This document shows positions 1-12,100 of a stretch of DNA of 64,000 nucleotides, one piece after another. This DNA is from Streptomyces fumanus (GTDB lineage: Bacteria > Actinomycetota > Actinomycetes > Streptomycetales > Streptomycetaceae): contig NZ_BNBI01000008.1 of the NCBI RefSeq assembly GCF_014655295.1, positions 406,963 to 470,962 on the forward strand, written 5' to 3'. The stretch's first letter is position 1, and the number at the start of each line of letters is the position of its first letter. A model generated the notes under the pieces. The model was given only the letters and a program-made list of their open reading frames with translations. It was not told where the DNA came from and made no database searches. Position numbers and translations under genes: made by a program.

Positions 1-3000
1 ACCACGGTCGCGGCCCGCACCGAGACCGACCTGACCGGCCGCCGCACCGCCCTCTTCGACGCCCTGGGCCGGACGGTCGCCTCCGGCTTCACCGGCATGG
101 CCGGCACCCCCGTCGTCCTGGACAGCGCCGAGCGGGGCCGCCGCTGGACCTTCACCGACATCGCCGGCCACCTGGTGCGCACCTGGGACGAGCACGGCCA
201 GGTGCTGCGCGCCGAGTACGACGCGCTGCGCCGGCCGGTGACCGGGCTGCGCTCCGACGGCGGCGGCCCGGAGACGGTCTTCCAGCACGCCGTCTACGGC
301 GACCGGCACCCCGAGGCCGCCGAACGCAACCTGCTGGGCACCGTCCACCAGGTCTTCGACACCGACGGCAGCACCCGGGTGCACCGCGCCGACCTGCACG
401 GCATCCCCACCGAGGTGGAGCGCGTCTTCACCCGCGACCACACCGCCGACCCGGACTGGCGCCCGGTGACGGCCGCCACCGGCTACCAGGCCGTCCAGTC
501 GGCCGCGGCCCCCCTGCTGGACACCGGCGCCGCCTTCACCTCCACCACCGCTCACGACGCCCTCGGCCGCCCGGTGAGGCTGACCCTCCCGGACGGCACC
601 GCCCTGGTCCCCCGGTACGACGAGTCCGGGCTGCCCGCCTCCCTCGCGGCCCATCTGCCCGGCCGGGCCGAGCCGGTCACCTTCCTCCAGGAACAGGACT
701 ACGACGCCCTGGGCCGCCGCCGCTCGGCCCGGTTCGGCAACGGCGTGCCGACCAGCTTCGCCTACGACCCGGCGACCAGCCGCCTGACCGGCGTGCTCAC
801 CGGCCCGGCCACGGCCCCGCTGCAGGACCTGCGCTACACCTACGACCCGGTCGGCAACATCACCGAGGTGCGCGACGACGCCCAGCAGACCCACTTCTTC
901 GCCAATCAGGTCGTCGCCCCGGGCAGCCGCTACACCTACGACGCCCTCTACCGGCTGGTGCGGGCCACCGGCCGGGAGCACGCGGGCGGCGCCAACGACA
1001 CCACCCGCACCGACACCGACACCGAGGCGGTCAGCGGGCTGCCGCACGCCAACGACGCGGCGGCGGTGCGCGCGTACACCGAGACCTACGCGTACGACCC
1101 GCTCGGCAACCTCACCGTCCTGCGGCACCGGGCCGCCCAGGACCTGTGGACCCGCCGCTACCGCTACACCTACCAGGACGACCCCGCCGACCGCACCAAC
1201 CGCCTGCTGGCCACCAGTTGCCCCGGCGACCCGGAGGCCGGCCCGTACACCGCCACCTACGACCACGACGCCCTCGGCCGCATGACCCGGCTGAGCGGCA
1301 CCGCCCCCGGCGAACTGGTCTGGGACGCGTTCGACAGGCTGCGCCGGGTCGAACTGGGCGGCGGGGGAACGGCGTACTACCGCTACGGCGCCGGCGGCGA
1401 GCGCACCCGCAAGGTGACCGAACGCCCCGGCGGGGAGGTCGTCGAACACCTCTACCTGGGCCCGCTGGAGATCCGCCGCCGCCGGCAGGGCACGGCGGCC
1501 CCCTTCTACGAGCGGCACACCCTGCACCTGTCCGACAACACCGGCCGGGTCGCCCAGGTCGACATCAAGCGCCGCGACGACCGCGGAGCGGACCCGGCCA
1601 ACCCCCTCGACGTGCCCCTGGTCCGCTACCAGTACGGCGACCACCTGGGCTCCGCCGTCCTGGAGACCGACGACACCGGCCGCCCCGTCTCCTACGAGGA
1701 GTACCACCCCTACGGCACCACCGCCTACCGCAGCGGCCGCCCCGACGCCGACCTGAGCCTGAAGCGCTACCGCTTCGCGGGCAAGGAACGCGACGAGGAG
1801 ACCGGCCTGTACCGCGTCGGCGCCCGGTACTACGCCCCCTGGCTGGGCCGGTGGACCAGCCCGGACCCGGCGGGGTTCGCCGACGGGCTGAACCTGTACC
1901 GGTACTGCGGCAACAACCCGGTGATGTTCACCGACCCCGACGGGCACGGCAAGAAACGCAAGCCGCAGCCCGGCGACCTCAACCCGGCGGGCAACGTCAC
2001 CAACCTCCTCTACAAGCTGCCCAAGGGACGCAAGGCACCGGTACTGACCGGAGCGGACTTCGAGAAGATCCTGCCGCCGAACAACCCCCAGCACCCGTAC
2101 ACCCCGGGCAGCGCGGTCTTCGTGCGCTGGGAGACCAGAAGCGGCGGCGTGCGCGTCCCCATCTTCAACGCCGAGTGGCTCGACCCGGAGACCGGCAAGC
2201 CACGGCTGCCCCGGGTGGGCGAGCCGGGCTACGTGGCCACCTGGTCGAGCCAGCACCCACCCGAGTACGGCACCCCGGGCGATCCGAGCACCATCAAGAC
2301 GATCAAGGAGCATGTGTCGCCGCGCGCCCAGGACGCGCTGGTCGGCGACGCCGCCCGGGCCCAGTCCGGCTCCACCCCCACCATGGTGTCGCCGAAGGCG
2401 GTGTCGGACACCAAGACCCCCGGCGACAACGCGGCCACCCGGGCGCTGAAGGCGCAGCTCGCCGCGGGCAAGCCGGTCGACGAGGTCGAGGACATCGCCC
2501 TGCCCAGCCTGGCCCGGATGAACCAGGCCAACCAGGCGCACGGCTCCCCGGTCCCGAAGGGCTCCGCCGAGCGCGCCACGCTGGAGCAACTGGGCTACAA
2601 GTTCCAGGAGGAGCGGCTCGGCGAGGTGGAGGACAAGATCGCCGCGCACACCGGCGGCGGCTCCGGCGGCGGCACCGCCCCCGGCTCCGCTTCCGGCCTC
2701 GCCCCCAGCCGTCTGCGGCGGTTCGGGGCCGGAGCTAGCGGCGTGGGCAACACCCTGGCCGAGGCGGTGGTCCCCGGGTTCGGCGAGGCGGTGCTCGTCG
2801 GCACGTACGCGGAGTCCTTCGTGATCGGCACCCTGGGCTACACCTCGGGCGCGCTGCCCGCCGTGGCCTCGGCGATCTCCGCCGCGCCGGCCACCTTCGC
2901 CTGGGCGGTCACCCTGCCCGCCATGGGCGGCGCGGCCGCCGGCACCGCCGTCGAGGAGACGCTGCGCGGGGCGGGGGCGGGCCAGGCGGTCTCCCTGGGA

Positions 3001-3138
3001 GCGGCCGTCGCCGGAGCGGCCCTCATGGGCGCGGCCATCGGCACGCTGGTGCCGATCCCCGGCGTCAGCACGGCGGTGGGAGCCGGCATCGGCGCGCTGA
3101 TCGGGGTGGCCGGCTACGCGCTGAGCAAGTGGCTGTGA
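1..3138 (+). CDS. RHS-repeat TcC/TcB-C-like toxin component with C-terminal tail (5' end cut)
   Basis: The frame is open from base 1, so the gene starts before the window; the ATG at 97 is internal. The visible 1045 residues carry many YD/RHS repeats (GRRTALFDALGRTV, YDPVGNITEV, YDALYRLV, YTYQDD) up to about residue 640. There the classic RHS-associated core ends with RYYAPWLGRWTSPDP, NLYRYCGNNP and a DPDG-type cleavage site. In Tc toxins this shell encapsulates a variable C-terminal effector. About 400 residues follow: a polar, proline-rich part, a Gly/Ser linker near residue 890, and a very hydrophobic Gly/Ala-rich end (about 920-1040) resembling glycine-zipper membrane helices. I do not recognise the tail as a known enzyme. 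The TcA-like gene follows 55 bases later on the same strand. Whether the missing N-terminus carries SpvB/TcB domains cannot be seen. Confidence 0.85.
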   Translation, partial: TTVAARTETDLTGRRTALFDALGRTVASGFTGMAGTPVVLDSAERGRRWTFTDIAGHLVRTWDEHGQVLRAEYDALRRPVTGLRSDGGGPETVFQHAVYGDRHPEAAERNLLGTVHQVFDTDGSTRVHRADLHGIPTEVERVFTRDHTADPDWRPVTAATGYQAVQSAAAPLLDTGAAFTSTTAHDALGRPVRLTLPDGTALVPRYDESGLPASLAAHLPGRAEPVTFLQEQDYDALGRRRSARFGNGVPTSFAYDPATSRLTGVLTGPATAPLQDLRYTYDPVGNITEVRDDAQQTHFFANQVVAPGSRYTYDALYRLVRATGREHAGGANDTTRTDTDTEAVSGLPHANDAAAVRAYTETYAYDPLGNLTVLRHRAAQDLWTRRYRYTYQDDPADRTNRLLATSCPGDPEAGPYTATYDHDALGRMTRLSGTAPGELVWDAFDRLRRVELGGGGTAYYRYGAGGERTRKVTERPGGEVVEHLYLGPLEIRRRRQGTAAPFYERHTLHLSDNTGRVAQVDIKRRDDRGADPANPLDVPLVRYQYGDHLGSAVLETDDTGRPVSYEEYHPYGTTAYRSGRPDADLSLKRYRFAGKERDEETGLYRVGARYYAPWLGRWTSPDPAGFADGLNLYRYCGNNPVMFTDPDGHGKKRKPQPGDLNPAGNVTNLLYKLPKGRKAPVLTGADFEKILPPNNPQHPYTPGSAVFVRWETRSGGVRVPIFNAEWLDPETGKPRLPRVGEPGYVATWSSQHPPEYGTPGDPSTIKTIKEHVSPRAQDALVGDAARAQSGSTPTMVSPKAVSDTKTPGDNAATRALKAQLAAGKPVDEVEDIALPSLARMNQANQAHGSPVPKGSAERATLEQLGYKFQEERLGEVEDKIAAHTGGGSGGGTAPGSASGLAPSRLRRFGAGASGVGNTLAEAVVPGFGEAVLVGTYAESFVIGTLGYTSGALPAVASAISAAPATFAWAVTLPAMGGAAAGTAVEETLRGAGAGQAVSLGAAVAGAALMGAAIGTLVPIPGVSTAVGAGIGALIGVAGYALSKWL

Positions 3139-3193
3139 GCGCACAGCACCACGACCGAACAACTGAGCACCCGTCAGGCTGGGAGAGCGACCG

Positions 3194-6100
3194 ATGCGGA
3201 CGACGACCGACAGATTCCATGTCAGGGGACGTGTCATCAGCGTCTCCGGAGTGCCCTTCCCCGGTCTGACCGTCCGGGTCTTCGTCAAGAGCGGGAACTC
3301 CGCGCAGGAGCGCGAGGCCGGGGAACCCGCGACCACCGACGAGGACGGCCGCTACGTCGTCTCCTTCCAGGGACTGGGCGGCGGCAAGGGGGCGGCGACC
3401 CCCCGGTTCCTGTGCCGCGTCAAGGCGTTCGACGGGGAGGAGCAGCTCGGCGAGAGCCCGTACGAGGAACTGGAGGAGGACACCGTCATCGACCTGACGG
3501 TCGACCGCGAACCGGCCCGGCGGCCGCTGCGGGTGTACGGCGAGGTCCGCGACCGGACCGGCGCCCCGCTGACCGAGGGCGCCGTCGAGGCCGCCGACCG
3601 GGACCTGCGCGGCGAGGAGCCGCTCGGCCGGGCGGAGCTGTGCGACGGGCGGTACGAGATCCGCTACGGCCCGGACCAGTTCCGCCGCTCCGAGAAGGAC
3701 AGCGCCGACCTGGTGCTCAAGGTCCTCGGCGAGGACGGGACCGAACTGCTGCGCACCCCCGTCCGCTTCAACGTCCCCGACGAACTGGAGTGGAACCTCA
3801 CCCTCGGCCCCCGCGACTACCCCGGCCCCTCCGAGTGGGAGACCCTCACCGCGGAACTGACCCCGCTGCTGGACTCCGTCGCGCCGGTGGACCTGCGCGA
3901 GGACGACCGGTTCCAGGACGTCTCCTTCCTGGCCGGGGAGACCGGCCGCACCCCGCTCGGCATCGGCGTATGGGCCGGCTGCCACCGGCTCGCGGCCAAG
4001 ACCACCCGGGAGGAGGTCCCCCTCGCCCCCGAGGAACTCTTCGCCTTCCTCGGCCAGGGCCAGCCCTCCATCTTCAGCGAGAGCCTGCTGGACGACCTCA
4101 AGGACCCCGAGCGGATGGCCCGGCTGGAGGACCGGACCCTGCGCGCCCTGGCGGACCTCACCGCCGAGACCCAGCAGGCCCTGCTGGACAAGGCGCTCGC
4201 CGACAACCTCGTACCGGTCGCCGTCGAGGACCGCGTCCCGGCGATCCTGGAGACCCTCGCCAGGATCAAGCTGCGCTACACCGGCGACACGGTGCTCGGC
4301 GACGGCCAGGGCACCGTCGGCGAGCTGATCGACCTCACCCCCGGCGCCGCCGAGCACAAGACGGCCTTCCTGGAGGCGTTCACCTCGTTCTCCGGGTCGG
4401 CCGACGACTTCTGGGACCAGGTGAGCCGGGACGAGGTGATCCCCCCGGCGACCGTGCCCCGGGTCCGGCTCTCCCTGGAGCTCGGCGGCCTCACCCGCAA
4501 CCACGTCCCCCTGGTCGGCGCCCTCGCCGAGCGGTTCAGCGACCGGACCGAAGGGGGCGCCGGCACCGCCCCGGCCGCCGACGACCGCACCGCCTTCGAA
4601 CGGTCCCTCGCCCGGCTCTCCCGGGACGACTGGGAGCGGCAGCTCCAGCAGCCCGCCCTCGGCGGCGGGCCCATCGGCGTCCCCGAGGACACCGAGGGCG
4701 ACACCGAGGAGGAGAAGCGCCGCGCCTACGCCACCACCCTCGACCGACAGTTCGAACGAGCCTTCCCCACCGCCTCGTTCACCGGCAAACTCGACCGCGC
4801 CCAGGCCACCGGCCGGGCCCTGGCGGCCGGAGGGGACCAGCAACTGGTCCACTTCCTCGACCACAACCCCGGCTTCGAGCTGGACCGCGTCCGCGTCGAC
4901 CACTACCTCGACGCGACCCCGGGCGCCCTCGACGGCATCGAGGACCCCGACGCCCTGGTCACCGATCTGAAGTCGGTGCAGCGGGCGTTCCAGCTCGACC
5001 CCACCTACACCGCGGTCGCCGCCCTGCGCGACCGGGGACTCGACTCCGCGCAGGCCGTCTACTTCCTGGGCCGCGGCCAGTTCGTCGCCGCCGTCACCGG
5101 CGCGCCCGAGGCACGCACCGGCCTCCTCGCCGACCGGGTCGCCGCGGCACAGGACGCGGCCCCGCTGTCCGACACCGCCGCCGAACGGCTGTACCGCAAG
5201 GCGGAGACCGTCTACGCCCAGTCCCTCGCCCTCTACGGCGAGTACAACCTGGCCCTGACCGGCGCCACCCCCTTCGCCCTGCCCGACCAGGCACCCGACG
5301 CCGCCACCGAGGCGCGGATCAGGGCCCTGCCCAACCTGCGCACCCTGTTCGGCTCCGTCGACTACTGCGCCTGCGCGGGCTGCCGCTCGGTGCACAGCCC
5401 CGCCGCGTACTTCGTCGACGTCCTGCGCTTCCTCGGCCAGCGCGGCACCCAGGGCACCGGCCCGCACGCCGGCCGGAGCGTACGGGACGTGCTCCTGGCC
5501 CGCCGCCCCGACCTCGGCGCCCTCGAACTGGGCTGCGAGAACACCGAGACACCGCTGCCCTACGTCGACCTGGTCAACGAGATCCTGGAGGACGTCGTCG
5601 CCCCCGAGGCGCCCGTCGTCCTCGACGTCGCCCTCGCCGGGGAACTCGGCGCCGGCCAGATCTCCCCGGTCCTGCGCGACGCGCTGGCCGCCCGGGGCGT
5701 CACCGTCGCCGCCGACGCCCGGATGCAGGCCCCGGACAGCCGCAACTGGTGGACCGTCCGGGACAGCGGCCACGCCTGGACGATCTCCCGCGACCCGGTC
5801 GAGGGCGGCGAGGAACTGCGCGTCCGGGTCTCCCGCCAGACCTTCGCCTCCGCCGCCGAACTGCTGGCCAACCCCGAGTACACCAACCAGGGGGCCTACC
5901 GCAGGCTGCGCCAGGAGGTCTTCCCGCTGCACCTCCCCTTCGACCTGGCCCACCTCCAGACCCGCAGCTACCTCGACCACCTCGGCGTACCCCGCCCGGA
6001 CCTGCTGGAGCTGCTGCGCCGCTCCGGCCCCGGCGCCCTCTCACCGACCCAGCTCGCCGCCGCCCGGCTGGGCCTGACCGAGACCGCCCGGATGATCGTC

Positions 6101-9100
6101 ACCGGCACCCTGCCCGGCCGCGCCCCCTGGGAGTTCTACGGCCTCGCCGAGACCGGCAACGACATCCCCGACCCCGACGACCCCACCCGCCGCGTCACCG
6201 GCACCTGGACCGAGGTCCTCGCGCACGTCCCGGTCCTGCTGCACCGCACCGGCCTGGCCTACACCGGGCTGCTGCAACTGCTGGAGACCGCCTACGTCAA
6301 CCCGCAGGGCGCGCTGCGGATCATCCGGTCGGGCGAGGGCCCGGGACCCGAGTGCGACGTCTCCGCGTTCGTCGTCACGGAGCTGGACACCGACGCCCTC
6401 GACCGCCTCCACCGGTTCGTGCGGCTGTGGCGGGCGGGGGAGTGGACGATGCCCGAACTCGACCTGCTGCTGCCGCCGAACGAGAACACCGCCGCCGCGG
6501 AACCCGGAGTGATCACCTCCAGGGCGCTGCGCGAACTGGCCGGCCTGCTGAAGCTGCGCACCCGGCTGGCGCTGGACTGGACCGAGGTCCGCAGCCTCTT
6601 CCGCGGCATCGAGCACCGCCCGCACCGGATCTGGGGCGACGAGGGCGCGACCGAGGCGGAGACCCAGTACCAGAGGCTGTTCCGCAACCGGCTGGTCGGC
6701 GCCGTCGACCGGTTCCCCGCCGACCCGGCGGACATCACCGGCACGGTCGGCGACCACGTGCCCGGCATCCTCGCCGCGTTCCGCATCCGCGAGGGCGACC
6801 TCCAGCTCGTCCTCGACGACCTGGGGGCCACCGCCGCCACCCCGCTCGACCTGGCCCTGCTCGGCCGGGTGCACCGCGTCGCCGTGGCCGCCAAGGCGCT
6901 GCGGCTGACCGTGGACCAGTTCCTGCGGCTGGTCCGGCTCTGGGACGAGGACCCGTTCGGCGCCCCGGCCGACCTGCTGGACCTCGCCGACCTCGCCGCC
7001 CTGGTCGCCGGGTCCTCCCTCACCGTGGCCCAGCTTGATCACCTGCTGGCCCACCGGATCGTCCCGCACTCCGCCACCGCCCTGGAGTCCAGGACCGTCA
7101 CCGCGTTCCTCACCGAGCTGCGCACCGGCCTGGAGAAGATCACCACCGAGCTGCGGCGCGCCGCCGAGGAGAGCCCGGAGGCGTACGTCCGGGCCCGGCT
7201 CGGGCTGCTCGGCGCGCTCGTCACCGACGCCGACCAGGTCGCCGCCCTCGCCCTGGCCGACGGCACCTGGCAGGGCCCCCAGGCCCAGCGGGACGCGCTG
7301 ATCGGGCAGTACTTCACCGGGGTCCTCGATCTCACCGAGGCCCGCGCCCGGCTGGCCGCCCTGCCCGCCGGGCTCGACCCGCTCCAGCGCCAGCAGGCCG
7401 TCGACGCCCGCTTCGGCTACCTCCAGCCCGCCCTGGAGACGTATCTGCTGACCACCCGGCGCGAGGCGTACATCGCCCAGAGCTGCGCCGACCTGCTGGC
7501 CCTGGACGTGCCCACGGCCACCGTCCTGCTCGGCGCGCTGCACCGGCCCGGCGCCACCGGCACCCTGCTGGCCGACCTCGACGACCCCCGCCTGCTGGAA
7601 CGGCTGCCCGACGGCGGCTACCGCTACCCGCCCGCCGAGGCCGACTTCCCGAACGCCTTCGGGGCGCTGCGGCTGCTGCACAAGGACGCGCTGCTCGTCG
7701 GCGCGCTGAAACTGACGGCGGACGACGTGCGGTGGTGGCTGGCCGACGGCCGGGCGGCGGCCCTCGGCTGGCCGCACCCGGGGGACTTCCCGGTGGACGA
7801 CACCGGCACGCCCGTACCGCTCCAGCAGTGGGTCGCCATGGCCCGGTACTTCACCTGGCGGGCCGCGCTGCCCCCGGCCCCGCTCACCGCGCTGGAGTTC
7901 ACCGCCCGGGTCCTGGACCCCGCCGTGTCCTCCGCCGCCGTCCTGGCCGACCTGGCCGCCCTCACCGGCTGGCCGCCCGCCGACCTCGACGCCCTGGTGG
8001 CCGCCTTCGGCTGGCGCGGCACCGGCACGGACGTGGTCAAGGAGCGGCTCGCCGACTCGGCGTCGCTGCTGCGCCTGGCCGGTGCCGCCGCCGTGCTCCG
8101 GCGGGTGGGCGTGGCCGCCGAACGGGCCCTGGCCTGGGCCGTCGCCGAGCCGGGGGAGGAGGTCGCGGAGAGCCTGAAGCAGACCGTGAAGGCCAAGTAC
8201 GACCTCGGCCAGTGGCAGGAGGTCATCCGGCCCCTCCAGGACGTCTTCCGGGAACGCAAGCGCAAGGCGCTCGTGGACTGGCTGGTCGCCCACCCCGACG
8301 AGGGCTCCGGCCAGAGCTGGGGCGACAGCAACGGCCTGTACGCGCACTTCCTCATCGACGTCGAGATGAGCCCGTGCATGCTCACCTCCCGCCTCAAGCA
8401 GGCGGCCGCCTCCGCCCAGTTGTTCGTGCAGCGCGTCCAGTTGAACCTGGAGACCGACATCCTGGCCGCCACGGACCTGGACCCGCGCTGGAAGCAGTGG
8501 ACCTGGATGAAGCGCTACCGGGTCTGGGAGGCCAACCGGAAGGTCTTCCTCTACCCGGAGAACTGGCTGGAGCCGGAGCTGCGCGACGAGAAGTCCCCGT
8601 TCTTCCGCGACCTGGAACAGGAGCTGATGCAGAACGAGGTCACCGCCGAGAGCGCCGAGGACGCCTTCCGCACCTACCTGGAGAACGTCGACCGGATCGC
8701 CAACCTGGAGATCCGGGCCCAGCACACCGAGGTGGCCGGCCCCGACGAGACCTATCTGCACGTCATCGGCCGCACCCGCTCCAGCCAGGGCGCCGAGTAC
8801 TACCACCGGCGCCAGGTCAACGGGGCCCGCTGGACCCCCTGGGAGCGGATCGACCTGGAGATCAACGGCAACCACCTGGTGACCGCCGTGCACCACCGCC
8901 GGCTCCACCTGCTGTGGCCCCAGTTCCTGGAACGGGCCGTCGGGCCGAGCACCATGCGCACCCCGAGCGCCAACTCCTCGGCCGCGCTGCCCCAGCCCGA
9001 CCGGTACTGGGAAGTACGCATGTTCTGGAGCGAACTGAAGAAGGGCGGCTGGAGCCCCAAGGTGCTCTCCGACCGGTCGGGCACCATCTGGCAGTACGCG

Positions 9101-12100
9101 GCGGGCGCGAACACCCCGTACAACGTCGCGCTGCGCGCCCGTGCCCTGCCCGACGGCATCCGCACCCAGCTCCACGTCAGCCGGGACGCCGCCGAGACCG
9201 CCCCGCGCAGCAGCCTCGCCTTCGACAAGACCGGACGCCAGATCGACCCGGTCGACCTCGCCCCGTTCTACGAGCACCTCTCCTCCCCGGCCGGCAGCCG
9301 GCTGCGCGACGGACTGATCCAGCACACCACCGGGACGCTGTACTTCTCGTACAACTCGCAGTTCGAGACCGACAGCAAGCCGCACTCCCTCCCGGCGCAC
9401 TTCCAGGCCCTGTCGCTGTGGCTGGCCGGCGCCATCGAGCCCGGCAACACGTACTCCGTGCTGGACTCCTCCGCCCAGGACATGCCCAGGGACGGCTCCG
9501 GCACCTCCTTCCTGTGGGACTCGCGGCACACCTACCTGATGTCCTTCTCCACCTGGACCTGGTGGTTCTGGTTCGGCTTCGACTGGGTCGGCTGGACCTG
9601 GTCGAGCGTCCGCTTCGCCATCCACTACCACCCGTACACCGACCTGTTCGTGCGCGAACTCAACACCAGCGGCGTCAAGGGCGTCCTCAACCGGCGCATC
9701 CAGACCGCCCCGCACAGCCTGCCCGGAGCCCCCGCCCCGTTCGACTTCGGCCGCTACCGGCCGACCGAGTTCTACGTCCCTGCGCCCTGGCCCGCCGAGG
9801 ACGTCGACTTCGGCTACCAGGGCGCCTACGCCCCCTACAACTGGGAGCTGTTCTTCCACGTCCCGCTGCTGCTGGCGCAGAAACTCGCCGCCAACCAGCG
9901 GTTCGAGGAAGCCCTGGAGTGGTTCCACCACATCTTCGACCCCACCAGCACCGACACGGCCACCCCCGATCCGGACACCCCGCAGCAGAAGTTCTGGATC
10001 ACCAAGAAGTTCTACGAGACCACGACCGCCCAGTACCAGGCCCAGCGGATCGAGAACATCCTGCGCGCCGTCGCCCAGGGCGACGCCGAACTGCGCGCCC
10101 AGGTCGCGGAGTGGCGGAACAACCCGTTCAACCCGCACCTGATCGCCCGGATGCGCACGGTCGCCTACCAGAAGAACGTGGTCATCAAGTACATCCAGAC
10201 CCTGATCGCCTGGGCCGACCAACTGTTCGAGCAGGACACGTTGGAGACCGTCAACGAGGCCACCCAGCTCTACGTCCTGGCCGCCTCCGTGCTCGGCCCC
10301 CGCCCGCGCGGCGTGCCCCGCACCACCCCGGACCCGACCAGGACGTACTACCAGCTCCAGACCGAGCACATCGACGACTTCGGCAACGCCCTCGTGGAGA
10401 TCGAGAACCTCCTCGCGGACGCCGACCCCGGCGGCGTCGAGGGCGACCAGGACGGACCCGAACTGCCCCGCCTGGACGTCCCGTACTTCTGCGTCCCGAA
10501 CAACGCCAAGCTGCTCGGCCTCTGGGACACCGTCGAGGACCGCCTGTTCAAGATCCGCCACTGCATGAACCTGGCGGGCGTCGAGCGCACCCTGCCGCTG
10601 TTCGAACCCGAACTCGACCCCGGTGCCCTGATCGGCGCGGTCGCGGCCGGGGGCGACGTCCCGGCCGCCCTCGCCGACCTCAACGCGCCCCTGCCCCTGT
10701 ACCGGTTCACCTTCACGCACCAGCGGGCCCAGGAGATGTGCGAGGAGGTCAAGTCCCTCGGCGCCGCCATGCTCACCGCCCTGGAGAAACGGGACGAGGA
10801 GGCCCTGGCCCGGCTGCGCTCCACCCACGAGCAGCGGGTGCTCGCCCAGGCCCGGCTGGTCCGGGTCGCCCGCGTCGAGGAGGAGACCCGCGCCCGGGAG
10901 AGCCTGGAGGAGGCCCAGAAGGTCGCCGTCCGGCGCCGCGACCACTACCAGGGCCTGCTGGCCGACGGCTGGAACGGCTGGGAGAAAGCCTGGCTCGGCC
11001 TGACCGTCGGCGCGATGGGCCTGGAGACCGCCGCCACCGTCCTGAACTTCCTCGCCTCGCCCATGTCCCTCATCCCCCATGTCACGGCCGGCGCCTCCGG
11101 CTTCGGCGGCTCCCCGCACCTGACGCTCAGCGTCAGCGGCAAGCAGGCCAGCGACGCCCTCGGCAAGACCGCCGAGGCCCTGCGGGGCCTGTCGAACATC
11201 GCCCAGATGGGCGCGGGCATGACCAACACCATCGGCTCCTACGAGCGCCGCGCCCAGGACTGGCGGTTCCAGTGCGACCTCGCCGTCCAGGAGATCGCCC
11301 AGGCCGACCGGCAGATCGCCGCGGCGCAGGTGCGCATCCGCGTCGCCGAGAACGAACTGACCGAGCACGACCGGCGCATCGAACAGGCCGCCAGCGAGGA
11401 CGAGTTCCTGCGCGGCAAGTTCACCAACCGGGAACTGCACGACTGGACCGTCACCCAACTGTCCGCGCTGTACTTTCAGAGCTACCGGCTCGCCCACGAC
11501 ATGGCCCGCCGCGCCGAACGCTGCTTCCGCTACGAACTCGGCCTCGCGGGCTCCGACTACGTCCGCTTCGGCTCCTGGGACAGCCTGCGCAAGGGCCTGC
11601 TCTCCGGCGAGCGGCTCGCCCACGACCTGCGCCGCCTGGAGACCGCGTACTACGAGCAGAACCGCCGGGAGTACGAACTCACCAAGCACGTCTCGCTGGC
11701 CCAGCTCGACCCGGTGGCGCTGCTGAAGCTGCGGCAGAACGGCGAGTGCTTCATCGACATCCCGGAGTCCGCCTTCGACCTGGACTACCCCGGCCACTAC
11801 TTCCGCCGCCTGAAGACCGTCGGCCTGACCCTCCCCTGCGTCAGCGGCCCCGCCACCACCGTCGCCTGCACCCTCACCCTCACCGGCAACCGGCTGCGCA
11901 AGGACGCCACCCTGCTGGCCGGGAAGTACGCGCGGGACACCGCCGGGGAGGACCCCCGCTTCCGCGACGAGATCGGCGCCGTCCAGTCCATCGCCACCAG
12001 CGGCGCCCAGGCCGACCAGGGCCTGTTCGAGCTGAACTTCCGCGACGAGCGGTACCTGCCGTTCGAGGGCGCGGGCGCGGTCAGCTCCTGGCATCTGCGG